Below are positions 18,026 to 25,072 of a stretch of DNA of 28,077 bases, piece after piece. The position numbers and the translations under genes are program-made. Within the stretch, counting starts at the first letter, position 1; every line of letters begins with the position of its first letter. This DNA is from CAADGY01 sp035714225 (lineage in GTDB: Bacteria; Acidobacteriota; Terriglobia; Bryobacterales; Bryobacteraceae), in the NCBI GenBank assembly GCA_035714225.1, contig DASTMK010000615.1, positions 1 to 28,077 of the forward strand, in the 5' to 3' direction. The notes under the pieces are model-generated. The model was given only the letters and a program-made list of their open reading frames with translations. It had not been told where the DNA came from and did no database searches.

Positions 18026-19126
18026 TTACAGCAGTATACCCGCACTCGTAAAGACCGCCTGCCGCGCGGAACTCATGATGTCGTTCACCGCATCCACGAA
18101 CTGCACGGCTACTTTTGGCGCGTCAAAGCACTGAACCCGTGCCAACCCTCGCTCCGCCAGAACGCGCCGCATATCCGGACTGCGGTAGAGTTGCCCGATG
18201 GCGGAGGCAAGCGCCCGTGCGTCGCCCGGTTCCACCAGGCACGCTTCCGGCACCACTTCCGGAATCGCGGCAGCACGCGCCGCGATAATGGGCTTACCCG
18301 CGGCCATGGCTTCGAGCAGGACAATGCCGAACCCTTCCTGGAGGCTCGGAAGACAAAAAACGTCGCAGCTTGTATATTCGGCTGCCAGCCGCGCCTGCGT
18401 CACGTCGCCCAGCCACTCGACGGTGCCTTCCAGGCGGAGGGCACGCGACAGCTCCCGCAGCCGTTTCGACTCCGGCCCTCCGCCCACGATCCGGAACTGC
18501 AAGTTCCCGATGCGCTCCCGTAACAGGGCTGCGGCGCGAAGTAAGAGGTCCAGCCGCTTGCGCGGATAGAACCGGCAGACTGTGAGAATAGAGAACCTGT
18601 TCGGGTCCGGCGCAACTCCGCTCCCGTCGAGCAACTCACGCCATTGGGCAAGGTCCAGCATCTCCGGAACGACATGAACCGGCTGCGGGAACCGGTACAG
18701 CCGCTTAAGCTGCTCCGCGGCATATTTGCTCGTCGTTATCACTCCGGCGGCCCGCTGGACATGGATTCGTTCGCAAGCCGCCTGGATCGACAACATCGTC
18801 CGCGTGATACCCCGCTCAAAGCGTAGCTCGTCCGCAATCACGCCCTTGATGGCCGCAATGTGAGGGATAGGACCACGTCCGGCGATGCGATACCCGTCGA
18901 GATCGAAGCCTACTACCAGGTCGAAGGACGACAGGTCTTTGCGCCGGAGGCTTTCGTTGAACCGGAGCCTTTCGAGCGTGAAAATCCTGGAGTGCTTCTC
19001 CGGAGTGACAACCTCCACCGGATGACCCAACCCGCGCAACGCGGATGCGAGCACGTGAATCCCGCGGAACGTGCCGCTGCCGGCAGTGACATTCTGTGGC
19101 GTCGAGGTGAGGAAACAGAATTTCAA
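18026..19126 (-). CDS. Glycosyltransferase family 4 (GT-B fold)
   Basis: 366 residues from a TTG at 19126. The frame is open to 19231, but the extra N-terminus runs through a REP-like palindrome and is basic and low in structure, whereas K-F-C-F-L-T-S-T-P immediately after the TTG is a typical first Rossmann strand. The C-terminal donor-binding domain shows I-L-T-V-C-R-F-Y-P-R-K-R-L-D-L-L, F-R-I-V-G-G-G-P-E and the E-x7-E motif in E-G-F-G-I-V-L-L-E (Glu264, Glu272). It transfers a sugar from a nucleotide donor, probably in surface polysaccharide synthesis given the Wzm-like permease downstream. The donor and acceptor are unknown. It is the first gene of the minus-strand run to 15123. No good Shine-Dalgarno sequence is seen. 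Confidence 0.88.
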   Translation of the reverse strand: MKFCFLTSTPQNVTAGSGTFRGIHVLASALRGLGHPVEVVTPEKHSRIFTLERLRFNESLRRKDLSSFDLVVGFDLDGYRIAGRGPIPHIAAIKGVIADELRFERGITRTMLSIQAACERIHVQRAAGVITTSKYAAEQLKRLYRFPQPVHVVPEMLDLAQWRELLDGSGVAPDPNRFSILTVCRFYPRKRLDLLLRAAALLRERIGNLQFRIVGGGPESKRLRELSRALRLEGTVEWLGDVTQARLAAEYTSCDVFCLPSLQEGFGIVLLEAMAAGKPIIAARAAAIPEVVPEACLVEPGDARALASAIGQLYRSPDMRRVLAERGLARVQCFDAPKVAVQFVDAVNDIMSSARQAVFTSAGILL

Positions 19127-19167
19127 AGTAACGTTATTTCTTACTCTACACTCCGCCCGCCGGCGGT

Positions 19168-19260
19168 GTAGCTGAGCCGCGCGCGTAAGCGAGCGGTGGG
19201 CCGGGGCCTCAAGGCAACGTTTGCAGCACAACCGCTCCGTTACCGTCGCGGCTCAGCTAC
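19168..19260. repeat. REPIN-like inverted pair
   Basis: The arm 19168-19197 (GTAGCTGAGCCGCG...GAGCGGT) and the arm 19231-19260 (ACCGCTCCG...GCTCAGCTAC) are inverted copies at 25 of 30 positions around a 33 nt spacer. The whole can fold into a long hairpin, as REP doublets (REPINs) do. It lies between the divergent glycosyltransferase and MFS genes. The same unit is found, arms reversed, at 15052-15105. Confidence 0.75.
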
Positions 19261-19320
19261 CGTAGCGGCCATGTTGCGCGCCTGCCTGGCGCGCGGCAAG
19301 GATGCCGTGTGCCGGCCCGC

Positions 19321-19326
19321 TATAAT
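19321..19326 (+). promoter_or_regulatory. Perfect -10 box (TATAAT) for the MFS-queC-queE unit
   Basis: TATAAT at 19321-19326, 21 nt before the MFS start codon, so the mRNA leader would be about 15 nt without a Shine-Dalgarno sequence. No recognisable -35 lies 16-18 nt upstream (the region reads AAGGAT). It could be an activator-dependent promoter or simply strong in its -10. Confidence 0.5.
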
Positions 19327-19347
19327 ACGAGAAGCTGCTTCCTTCCG

Positions 19348-20550
19348 ATGGCTTCTGATTCAACCGCTCTGGAGATTGCCGCAAGCCGTAAAGCTGGTCC
19401 GGCCGCCCGGGCTGGCGTGACCGCGCTGGTGCTGCTCTCTTTCGGACATTTTTTCATCGATCTGTACTCGAGTGCGTTAGGTGCGTTGCAGCCTTTCCTG
19501 GTGGATAAACTCGGCCTGACGTTGACGCAAGCGGGGCTCCTCGGCGGAGCGATGGTATTCACCTCCTCGGTGATGCAGCCTGTTTACGGATTCCTGTCGG
19601 ACCGCTTTCACACCCGCCTCTTTGCGGCGCTGGCCCCCGCTGTGGCCGGCATCGGAATTTCGGCGCTCGGTTTAGCACCGGGCTTTGGATGGCTGCTGCT
19701 GATGATCGTTATTGGGGGTGCCGGAATTGCTTCCTTTCATCCTCAGGCATCGGCGCTTGCAACCACCGGCGTGGCCTCTGGCAGGGGACGGTCGATGGCA
19801 ATCTTCATCAGCGCTGGAACGCTGGGGATGGCTTTGGGACCGACCTATTTTTCCTGGGTGGCCATCACGCTGGGACTGGCGAACACCTACTGGGCCGCCA
19901 TACCCGGCATACTGATGACGATTCTGCTGGTTTCGATGCTGCCTCCCCTGCAACATGGGGCGGCCAGCAGGCAAGGCGGCTTCGATCTCGCACCATTTAA
20001 AGCGGTGTGGAAGCCGCTGACCATCCTCTATTTCCTGGTCTTCATCCGCTCCATTGTGCAGATCACTTTTGCACAATTGTTGCCCCTGTACCTGCACCGG
20101 GAGCGTGGATTTTCGATCGCCGGCGCAAGTTATGCCCTATCGCTATATCTCACGGCCGGCGCTATCGGCGGTTTTCTCGGTGGGCACCTTTCAGACCGTT
20201 GGGGCGGGCGCAAGGTGATCCTGATTTCCATGATTTCGTGTGTCCCTTTTCTCGCGCTCTTCTTTCTTACGCATGGATGGATTTCGATCGCCGGCCTTGC
20301 AATGGGCGGCCTCACACTTCTATTCACCATTCCGGTGAATGTCGTGCTGGCGCAGCAACTCGCTCCCACGCAGACAGGCACCGTGTCGGCGCTGATGATG
20401 GGCTTCGCCTGGGGAGTGGCGGGAATTATCTTCATCCCGCTCACGGGCCTGGCATCCGACCATTTCGGGATGCACCCCGCCCTGATGAGCCTGACAGTGT
20501 TTCCGCTGATCGGTTTCTTCCTGACACTGAAACTGCCGAAAGGGATGTGA
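19348..20550 (+). CDS. MFS transporter, fosmidomycin-resistance (Fsr)-like
   Basis: 400 residues from the ATG at 19348, just downstream of a TATAAT box; the upstream in-frame ATG at 19309 precedes that box and is unlikely. About 12 membrane helices are visible. The first begins A-L-V-L-L-S-F-G-H-F-F-I-D-L-Y, which with Q-P-F-L-V-D-K-L-G-L-T-L-T-Q-A-G and Q-P-V-Y-G-F-L-S-D-R resembles the Fsr branch of drug-efflux MFS proteins. G-I-A-S-F-H-P-Q-A-S-A is another marker of that branch. It sits 1 nt before queC in a probable operon. Its substrate is unknown; the neighbourhood raises the idea of a deazapurine-related molecule, but that is only an inference. Confidence 0.85.
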   Translation: MASDSTALEIAASRKAGPAARAGVTALVLLSFGHFFIDLYSSALGALQPFLVDKLGLTLTQAGLLGGAMVFTSSVMQPVYGFLSDRFHTRLFAALAPAVAGIGISALGLAPGFGWLLLMIVIGGAGIASFHPQASALATTGVASGRGRSMAIFISAGTLGMALGPTYFSWVAITLGLANTYWAAIPGILMTILLVSMLPPLQHGAASRQGGFDLAPFKAVWKPLTILYFLVFIRSIVQITFAQLLPLYLHRERGFSIAGASYALSLYLTAGAIGGFLGGHLSDRWGGRKVILISMISCVPFLALFFLTHGWISIAGLAMGGLTLLFTIPVNVVLAQQLAPTQTGTVSALMMGFAWGVAGIIFIPLTGLASDHFGMHPALMSLTVFPLIGFFLTLKLPKGM

Positions 20551-20551
20551 G

Positions 20552-21247
20552 TTGGATCAGGCGCCGAAGGCCGTATGTCTGCTAAGCGGCGGGCTGGATT
20601 CCTCCACCTGCCTCGCCGTGGCGCGCGCCGATCGTTTCGAAACCTACGCTCTTTCCTTCGACTACGGCCAGCGCCATCGAGTGGAACTGGACGCAGCGCG
20701 GCGAGTAGCCGCAAGTCTCAGCGCCCGCGAGCATCTGATCGTCCCCGTTGGTTTGGGATTGTTTGGCGGCTCGGCCCTGACCGGCGATATGGCGGTGCCG
20801 AAATCCCGCCCGGCCGCGGAGATCGCCAGCGGCATTCCCATCACCTACGTGCCCGCCCGCAACACCATCTTCTTATCGCTGGCATTGGCCTGGGCGGAGG
20901 TGCTCGGGTCAACGGACATCTTCATCGGGGTGAACGCCATCGATTACTCCGGATATCCCGATTGCCGGCCGGAGTTCCTCGATGCCTTCGAGCGCGTGGC
21001 AAACCTCGGAACCAAAGCGGGAGTGGAGGGCAGCGGAAAAATCCGGATTCACGCCCCGTTGAAGGAGCTATCCAAGGCCGCGATCATCCGTTTAGCTATC
21101 GGTCTCGGGGTGGATCTGTCGCTGACGCATAGCTGCTATGATCCCGATAGAGAGGGCAGGCCGTGCGGAGCCTGCGATTCCTGCCTCCTGCGGCGCAAGG
21201 GCTTCGCAGAGGCCGGAACCGCGGACCCCCTGGAGTACCGCGAATGA
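20552..21247 (+). CDS. queC: 7-cyano-7-deazaguanine synthase
   Basis: 231 residues from a TTG at 20552, 1 nt after the MFS stop, with AGGGATG just upstream. QueC converts 7-carboxy-7-deazaguanine (CDG), ammonia and ATP to preQ0, on the way to queuosine in tRNA. The PP-loop ATPase motif S-G-G-L-D-S-S is at residues 12-18. Zinc ligands are Cys195, Cys205, Cys208 and Cys211 in C-Y-D-P-D-R-E-G-R-P-C-G-A-C-D-S-C. The region Y-V-P-A-R-N-T-I-F-L-S-L-A is diagnostic. The length is normal. Its stop overlaps the queE start as ATGA. Confidence 0.95.
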   Translation: MDQAPKAVCLLSGGLDSSTCLAVARADRFETYALSFDYGQRHRVELDAARRVAASLSAREHLIVPVGLGLFGGSALTGDMAVPKSRPAAEIASGIPITYVPARNTIFLSLALAWAEVLGSTDIFIGVNAIDYSGYPDCRPEFLDAFERVANLGTKAGVEGSGKIRIHAPLKELSKAAIIRLAIGLGVDLSLTHSCYDPDREGRPCGACDSCLLRRKGFAEAGTADPLEYRE

Positions 21248-21927
21248 AAATCTCGGAGATCTTTTATTCCATCCAAGGCGAGGGCATGCTGGTGGGAACA
21301 CCTTCGGTGTTTGTCCGGACCAGCGGCTGCAACCTTCGCTGCCACTGGTGCGACACGCCGTACGCCTCCTGGAAGCCGGAAGGCGAGGATCTGTACCTGG
21401 GCGCCATCCTCGCCGAAGTGCGCCGGTATTGGGCCGACTATGTCGTGATTACCGGCGGAGAGCCGATGATCGTCAAAGAGATGGTCCGGTTCACACAACA
21501 GTTGAAGACCCTGGGATTCCACATCACGGTGGAGACGGCGGGCACGGTGTTTGAGCCCGTCGACTGCGACCTCATGAGCATCAGTCCGAAGCTGTCGAAT
21601 TCCACGCCTACGACGATAGAGGGCGGGCGCTGGGCGGCGCAACACGAGCGGCTCCGCATTCAGCCGGAGGTACTCAAAAAACTCATCGGCGCTTATCCGT
21701 ACCAGCTCAAATTCGTGGTCGAGAAACCGGACGACATTGCGGAAATCAGATCCCTGGTGAATGACCTCGACGCGGACCGCCGGCGCGTCGTGCTGATGGC
21801 CGAAGGAACGGACCCCGAGACCCTGCATGAGCGTAGCCTGTGGCTGGCAGATATCTGCCGTGAGGAGAAGTACCGCTTCACGCCGCGGCTCCACATCGAC
21901 CTCTATGGGAATCGCCGGGGCGTGTAG
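21244..21927 (+). CDS. queE: 7-carboxy-7-deazaguanine synthase (radical SAM)
   Basis: 227 residues from the ATG at 21244, which overlaps the queC stop (ATGA). The frame is open 81 nt further upstream inside queC, but the I-S-E-I-F-Y-S-I-Q-G-E-G start is canonical. QueE rearranges 6-carboxy-tetrahydropterin to CDG, the substrate of QueC. The 4Fe-4S cluster motif is C29-N-L-R-C33-H-W-C36, the usual Cx3Cx2C. T-G-G-E-P-M and the S-I-S-P-K-L-S segment are further family markers. queD, folE and queF are not in this window, so the pathway is completed elsewhere. It converges with the YqiA-like gene, with only 8 nt between them. Confidence 0.95.
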   Translation: MKISEIFYSIQGEGMLVGTPSVFVRTSGCNLRCHWCDTPYASWKPEGEDLYLGAILAEVRRYWADYVVITGGEPMIVKEMVRFTQQLKTLGFHITVETAGTVFEPVDCDLMSISPKLSNSTPTTIEGGRWAAQHERLRIQPEVLKKLIGAYPYQLKFVVEKPDDIAEIRSLVNDLDADRRRVVLMAEGTDPETLHERSLWLADICREEKYRFTPRLHIDLYGNRRGV

Positions 21928-21935
21928 GCGCGGCC

Positions 21936-22562
21936 TCAGCGGCGCGCGAATAAGAACCGCTCTGCTTCCCTCCAAGCCTCTCCGAGCACATTCGTGAGCT
22001 CGTGGTTCGAGTCCAGAACCTTCAGCTCTACGTTCGGATGCGTGGCCGCAAATTGCTCGGAATAGGCCAGCGGCACAACATCATCCTGAGAGCCGTGCAG
22101 GATCAGCGTGGGCTGATGGAAATCCGGATAGTCCTCGTAACGCTTACCGTCTTCGATGAGCTGATAACCGACCTCCCGCATCTCGCCGGTGGCATAGTGG
22201 TGGACCAGCAACGCGCCCGAGGTTTGCCATTGCCGGAGGGTGGCCTCGCCCAGCGATTCAGGCCATCGATGAGTGAACCCGAAGGCGGGCGCCAGCAGAA
22301 CCAGCTTTTCCGTTTCCGGATGCCGTGAGGCGTAGAGGGCGGCGATATAGCCTCCCATGCTCGAGCCGATCAGCGTTACCGGCTCCCGTCCGGCGAGCCG
22401 TTCCAACAATTGTAGCTGGCCGGTGATGGTCAGCCCGCGAAAGTCGCCTTCATCCATCGCGGGAACCAGCAGGTCGATGCCGCGCGCGGCAAGCCGTTGC
22501 TGGAAGTATCGTGCCTTGCGCGAAGCAGGGCCGGAAGCAAAACCGTGAAGGTATAGGATCAT
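21936..22562 (-). CDS. YqiA/YcfP-like alpha/beta-hydrolase esterase
   Basis: 208 residues, cytoplasmic. The fold starts M-I-L-Y-L-H-G-F-A-S-G-P, with the oxyanion region H-G-F. The nucleophile Ser68 lies in G-S-S-M-G-G, the acid is in G-S-Q-D-D-V-V-P, and the His is in D-S-N-H-E-L-T. This order and the small size match the YqiA/YcfP (UPF0227) family of short-chain esterases. Its physiological substrate is not known. The ATG overlaps the stop of the upstream secreted-protein gene as ATGA, so the two are translationally coupled. Confidence 0.88.
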   Translation of the reverse strand: MILYLHGFASGPASRKARYFQQRLAARGIDLLVPAMDEGDFRGLTITGQLQLLERLAGREPVTLIGSSMGGYIAALYASRHPETEKLVLLAPAFGFTHRWPESLGEATLRQWQTSGALLVHHYATGEMREVGYQLIEDGKRYEDYPDFHQPTLILHGSQDDVVPLAYSEQFAATHPNVELKVLDSNHELTNVLGEAWREAERFLFARR

Positions 22563-23446
22563 TTCTCGAAGGGGGGTTCCGCCGAAAGGCGCCCGAACTC
22601 GGAGTACAGAAACAGGTTCTCGGCCACGAGCGTGGACCCTCTGAACTGGCGGTGGACGACGGAGACGGGCACCAGCACCCCATGGCTGGTTCTTGTGTAC
22701 TCGACCGCGCCCTCATCGCGCAGTTTCTCGCCGCCGTGCTTTCTTTCGTTCAACGTCGTGATTTTCAGGGGAACGAAATCCGGCTCGCGAAGCCAGATTT
22801 CGCCTTGCAGAATGAGTTTCAACGCCTCGCGGTTCTCAAAAATCGTGAGGCCGCCGCCATCCTTCTGCCGGTAACTGAGGACAATAGCCTGCTCCGCCCC
22901 AATAAACTCGCGGCGCACCAGCCGAAAACTGTAGTTCGGGAGGGCGGCGCGCGAAAAGAGCGAAATCATGGGACCGAAGTCCGTCACGGCGCCGCTCAGG
23001 CCATAGCTTTCCAATTCGCGCAGCAGTTTTTGTTTCAGGCGGTCGTCGGGAGTGGTGACGCCCATGGTCAGTGCCGTCCGGGCCTCCCGGGCTCGGAGTA
23101 TACGTCTGCCATCCACCGAAATAACCTTGCGGAGCTCGTGCAACACACCCGGGGATTCGGCGAGGGAGGCGTAACCGTATTCCGACACGACAACCCGCTG
23201 CTGATAGACCGGAGGCCGCGGCCGGGACCTGCTTGAAGGAAGCCATGTCTTTACCGCGCGCTGCCTCAGCGTCTCGCGGGCAACCAGGCTGGGAGCGTTC
23301 TTTATGAAGATCTCCGCTTCCTCTGACAGCCGGTTGAGGGCTGCCTGAACGGCAGCGCCGGGAGTTTCGGGTGCGGCGGCAGATCCCCCGGCCCCGAAGT
23401 AGAACGCGAGGGTGGCGGCAAGCAGCCATGCGGGTAAGAGGACCAT
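22559..23446 (-). CDS. Secreted protein of unknown function
   Basis: 295 residues. The N-terminus MVLLPAWLLAATLAFYFGAGGSAAA is a signal peptide with cleavage probably near A-A-A-P. No family that I know with a function is recognisable. The first third is helical and polar (L-N-R-L-S-E-E-A-E-I-F). The segment L-V-A-R-E-T-L-R-Q-R-A resembles the start of a group of hypothetical proteins abundant in Acidobacteria. Residues about 80-280 alternate short strands and may form a beta-rich, lipid- or LolA-like fold, which is a guess. There are no cysteines in the mature part. A weak AGG lies before the ATG. It is divergent from acpP across 89 nt and coupled to the downstream esterase. Confidence 0.8.
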   Translation of the reverse strand: MVLLPAWLLAATLAFYFGAGGSAAAPETPGAAVQAALNRLSEEAEIFIKNAPSLVARETLRQRAVKTWLPSSRSRPRPPVYQQRVVVSEYGYASLAESPGVLHELRKVISVDGRRILRAREARTALTMGVTTPDDRLKQKLLRELESYGLSGAVTDFGPMISLFSRAALPNYSFRLVRREFIGAEQAIVLSYRQKDGGGLTIFENREALKLILQGEIWLREPDFVPLKITTLNERKHGGEKLRDEGAVEYTRTSHGVLVPVSVVHRQFRGSTLVAENLFLYSEFGRLSAEPPFEK

Positions 23447-23486
23447 ACGTGCCTGAAACGCTTTTAATATTTTATCCTTGTGTGAG

Positions 23487-23516
23487 TTGCGTATAGTGGA
23501 TCGTCACGGCTAGAAT
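23487..23516 (+). promoter_or_regulatory. Candidate sigma-70 promoter of acpP
   Basis: TTGCGT at 23487-23492 and TAGAAT at 23511-23516 are spaced by 18 nt. GGAGG at 23527-23531 and the ATG at 23536 follow closely, implying a leader of about a dozen nt. The opposite strand of this 89 nt spacer must also hold the promoter of the secreted-protein gene, where an A/T-rich stretch at 23461-23475 is the only candidate. Confidence 0.5.
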
Positions 23517-23535
23517 CAATCAATTTGGAGGATTC

Positions 23536-23775
23536 ATGTCGGTTGAGCAGAAGGTGAAGCAGATCATTGTCGAGCAGTTGGGCGTGGATGAAGGACAGGT
23601 GGACAGTACCGCCTCATTCGTGGACGACCTCGGCGCTGACTCGCTTGACATCGTGGAACTGGTGATGGCTTTTGAAGAGGCATTCGATCTGGACATCCCG
23701 GACGAAGATGCCGAGAAGATTGCGACCGTGAAGGACGCCATCGACTACATCGAAGGGAAAGCGGCCAAGAAATAG
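23536..23775 (+). CDS. acpP: Acyl carrier protein
   Basis: 79 residues, strongly acidic, the standard AcpP size. The 4'-phosphopantetheine attachment Ser36 lies in G-A-D-S-L-D-I-V-E-L-V-M-A-F-E-E. The first helix V-E-Q-K-V-K-Q-I-I-V-E-Q-L-G-V and the end V-K-D-A-I-D-Y-I-E are typical. It carries growing acyl chains in type II fatty acid synthesis. GGAGG is 4 nt before the ATG. It lies directly upstream of fabF, as in many bacteria, with an intrinsic-terminator-like structure overlapping its last codons. Confidence 0.97.
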   Translation: MSVEQKVKQIIVEQLGVDEGQVDSTASFVDDLGADSLDIVELVMAFEEAFDLDIPDEDAEKIATVKDAIDYIEGKAAKK

Positions 23776-23791
23776 CAGTCCCGCTTTTTTT
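23758..23791 (+). terminator. Attenuator-like intrinsic terminator between acpP and fabF
   Basis: AAAGCGG at 23758-23764, inside the last codons of acpP, pairs with CCGCTTT at 23781-23787; the T-run extends to 23791 and three G-T wobbles can lengthen the stem. The 16 nt loop makes it weak. A partial terminator here would leave acpP mRNA in excess over fabF, as the cell usually needs. Confidence 0.5.
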
Positions 23792-23824
23792 CTCTAGAAG
23801 TTTTTTCCCGTACGGAGCAAATTA

Positions 23825-25066
23825 TTGTCACGCAGGGTGGCAGTTACTGGTGTCGGACTCCTAACTCCATTAGGCTTAGGAACGGAGGAGACGTGGGAGG
23901 CGGTCCGGAGCGGCAAATCCGGTATCACCCGGATCTCCGCATTCGATCCGTCCGCCTACAATTGCCAGATTGCAGGCGAAGTAAAGGATTTCGACCCGAC
24001 CCGGTATATCGATCGTAAAGAAATCAAGAAGATGGGGCGGTTCATCCAGTTCGCGATCGCCGCGACGGAATTCGCCCTGTCTGCCTCGGGCCTCAAGATC
24101 GACGAGAGTAGCGCGGAGCGCAGTGGTGTCTACATCGGAAGCGGCATCGGCGGGTTCGAAGTCATCGAGCGCGAGCATAAGATCTTACTGGAACGCGGAC
24201 CCGGCAGAATATCGCCATTCTTTATTCCCGCTACCATCATCAATCTGGCAGCCGGCTACGTTTCGATTCGCACGGGCGCTAAGGGGCCCAATTCCGCGAC
24301 GGCCACCGCTTGTACTTCCAGCGCTCATGCCGTGGGCGATTCTTTCAAAATCATCCAAAGGGGCGACGCGGACGTCATGATCTGCGGGGGTGCCGAGGCG
24401 CCCATCACCGAGATGGGCATTGGCGGTTTCGCTGCCATGCGCGCCCTATCCCAACGCAACGACGAGCCCGGCCGCGCTTCGCGGCCCTGGGATCGCGATC
24501 GGGACGGCTTCGTAGTAGGTGAAGGCGCGGGCATTCTGATCCTCGAAGAGCTCGAATTCGCGCGCAAGCGCGGCGCGAATATTCTGGCGGAGATCGTCGG
24601 CTACGGCATGACCGCGGACGCCTTTCACATGACCGCACCGTCGGAAGACGGAGACGGCGCATTCCGGGTCATGCGGCTCGCGCTAAAAGATGCGGGACTT
24701 CAGCCCGAACAGATCGGCTACATCAATGCGCACGGCACGTCCACACCCCTCGGGGACAAGCTGGAAACGCTTGCCATTAAGCGCGCCTTCGGAGAGTATG
24801 CCCGGAAATTAGCGGTCAGTTCCACCAAGTCGATGATGGGACGCCTGCTCGGCGGCGCGGGAGGAGTGGAGGCGGGAATTACGATTCTTGCCATGCGCGA
24901 TGGGATGTTGCCGCCTACCATCAACTACGAATGCCCCGACCCGGAATGCGACCTGGACTATATTCCCAATGAAGCGCGCCCGGCTCAGGTCGACTATGCG
25001 CTCTCGAATTCGTTTGGATTTGGCGGCACCAACGGTTGTATCATCTTCAAGCGCTACCGCGGGTAA
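23825..25066 (+). CDS. fabF: Beta-ketoacyl-ACP synthase II homologue with Arg at catalytic His340
   Basis: 413 residues from a TTG at 23825, 7 nt after GGAG. The thiolase-fold condensing enzyme elongates acyl-ACP with malonyl-ACP. The nucleophile Cys163 is in T-A-C-T-S-S-A-H-A and His303 in N-A-H-G-T-S-T-P-L-G-D, the same numbers as in E. coli FabF. Lys335 is kept in S-T-K-S-M, but the next motif, usually T-G-H-L-L-G-A-A-G, reads M-G-R-L-L-G-G-A-G, placing Arg340 (CGC at 24842-24844) where the second catalytic His is expected. The G-F-G-G loop near residue 400 is intact. The enzyme may be slow in malonyl decarboxylation or specialised; it could also be the only FabF of the cell. It is followed after 6 nt by etfB. 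Confidence 0.93.
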   Translation: MSRRVAVTGVGLLTPLGLGTEETWEAVRSGKSGITRISAFDPSAYNCQIAGEVKDFDPTRYIDRKEIKKMGRFIQFAIAATEFALSASGLKIDESSAERSGVYIGSGIGGFEVIEREHKILLERGPGRISPFFIPATIINLAAGYVSIRTGAKGPNSATATACTSSAHAVGDSFKIIQRGDADVMICGGAEAPITEMGIGGFAAMRALSQRNDEPGRASRPWDRDRDGFVVGEGAGILILEELEFARKRGANILAEIVGYGMTADAFHMTAPSEDGDGAFRVMRLALKDAGLQPEQIGYINAHGTSTPLGDKLETLAIKRAFGEYARKLAVSSTKSMMGRLLGGAGGVEAGITILAMRDGMLPPTINYECPDPECDLDYIPNEARPAQVDYALSNSFGFGGTNGCIIFKRYRG

Positions 25067-25072
25067 GCGCCC

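Noticed and set aside
19127..19231. N-terminal extension of the glycosyltransferase
   Set aside because: It would translate a REP-like palindrome into a basic unstructured segment; the GT-B fold starts right after the TTG at 19126.
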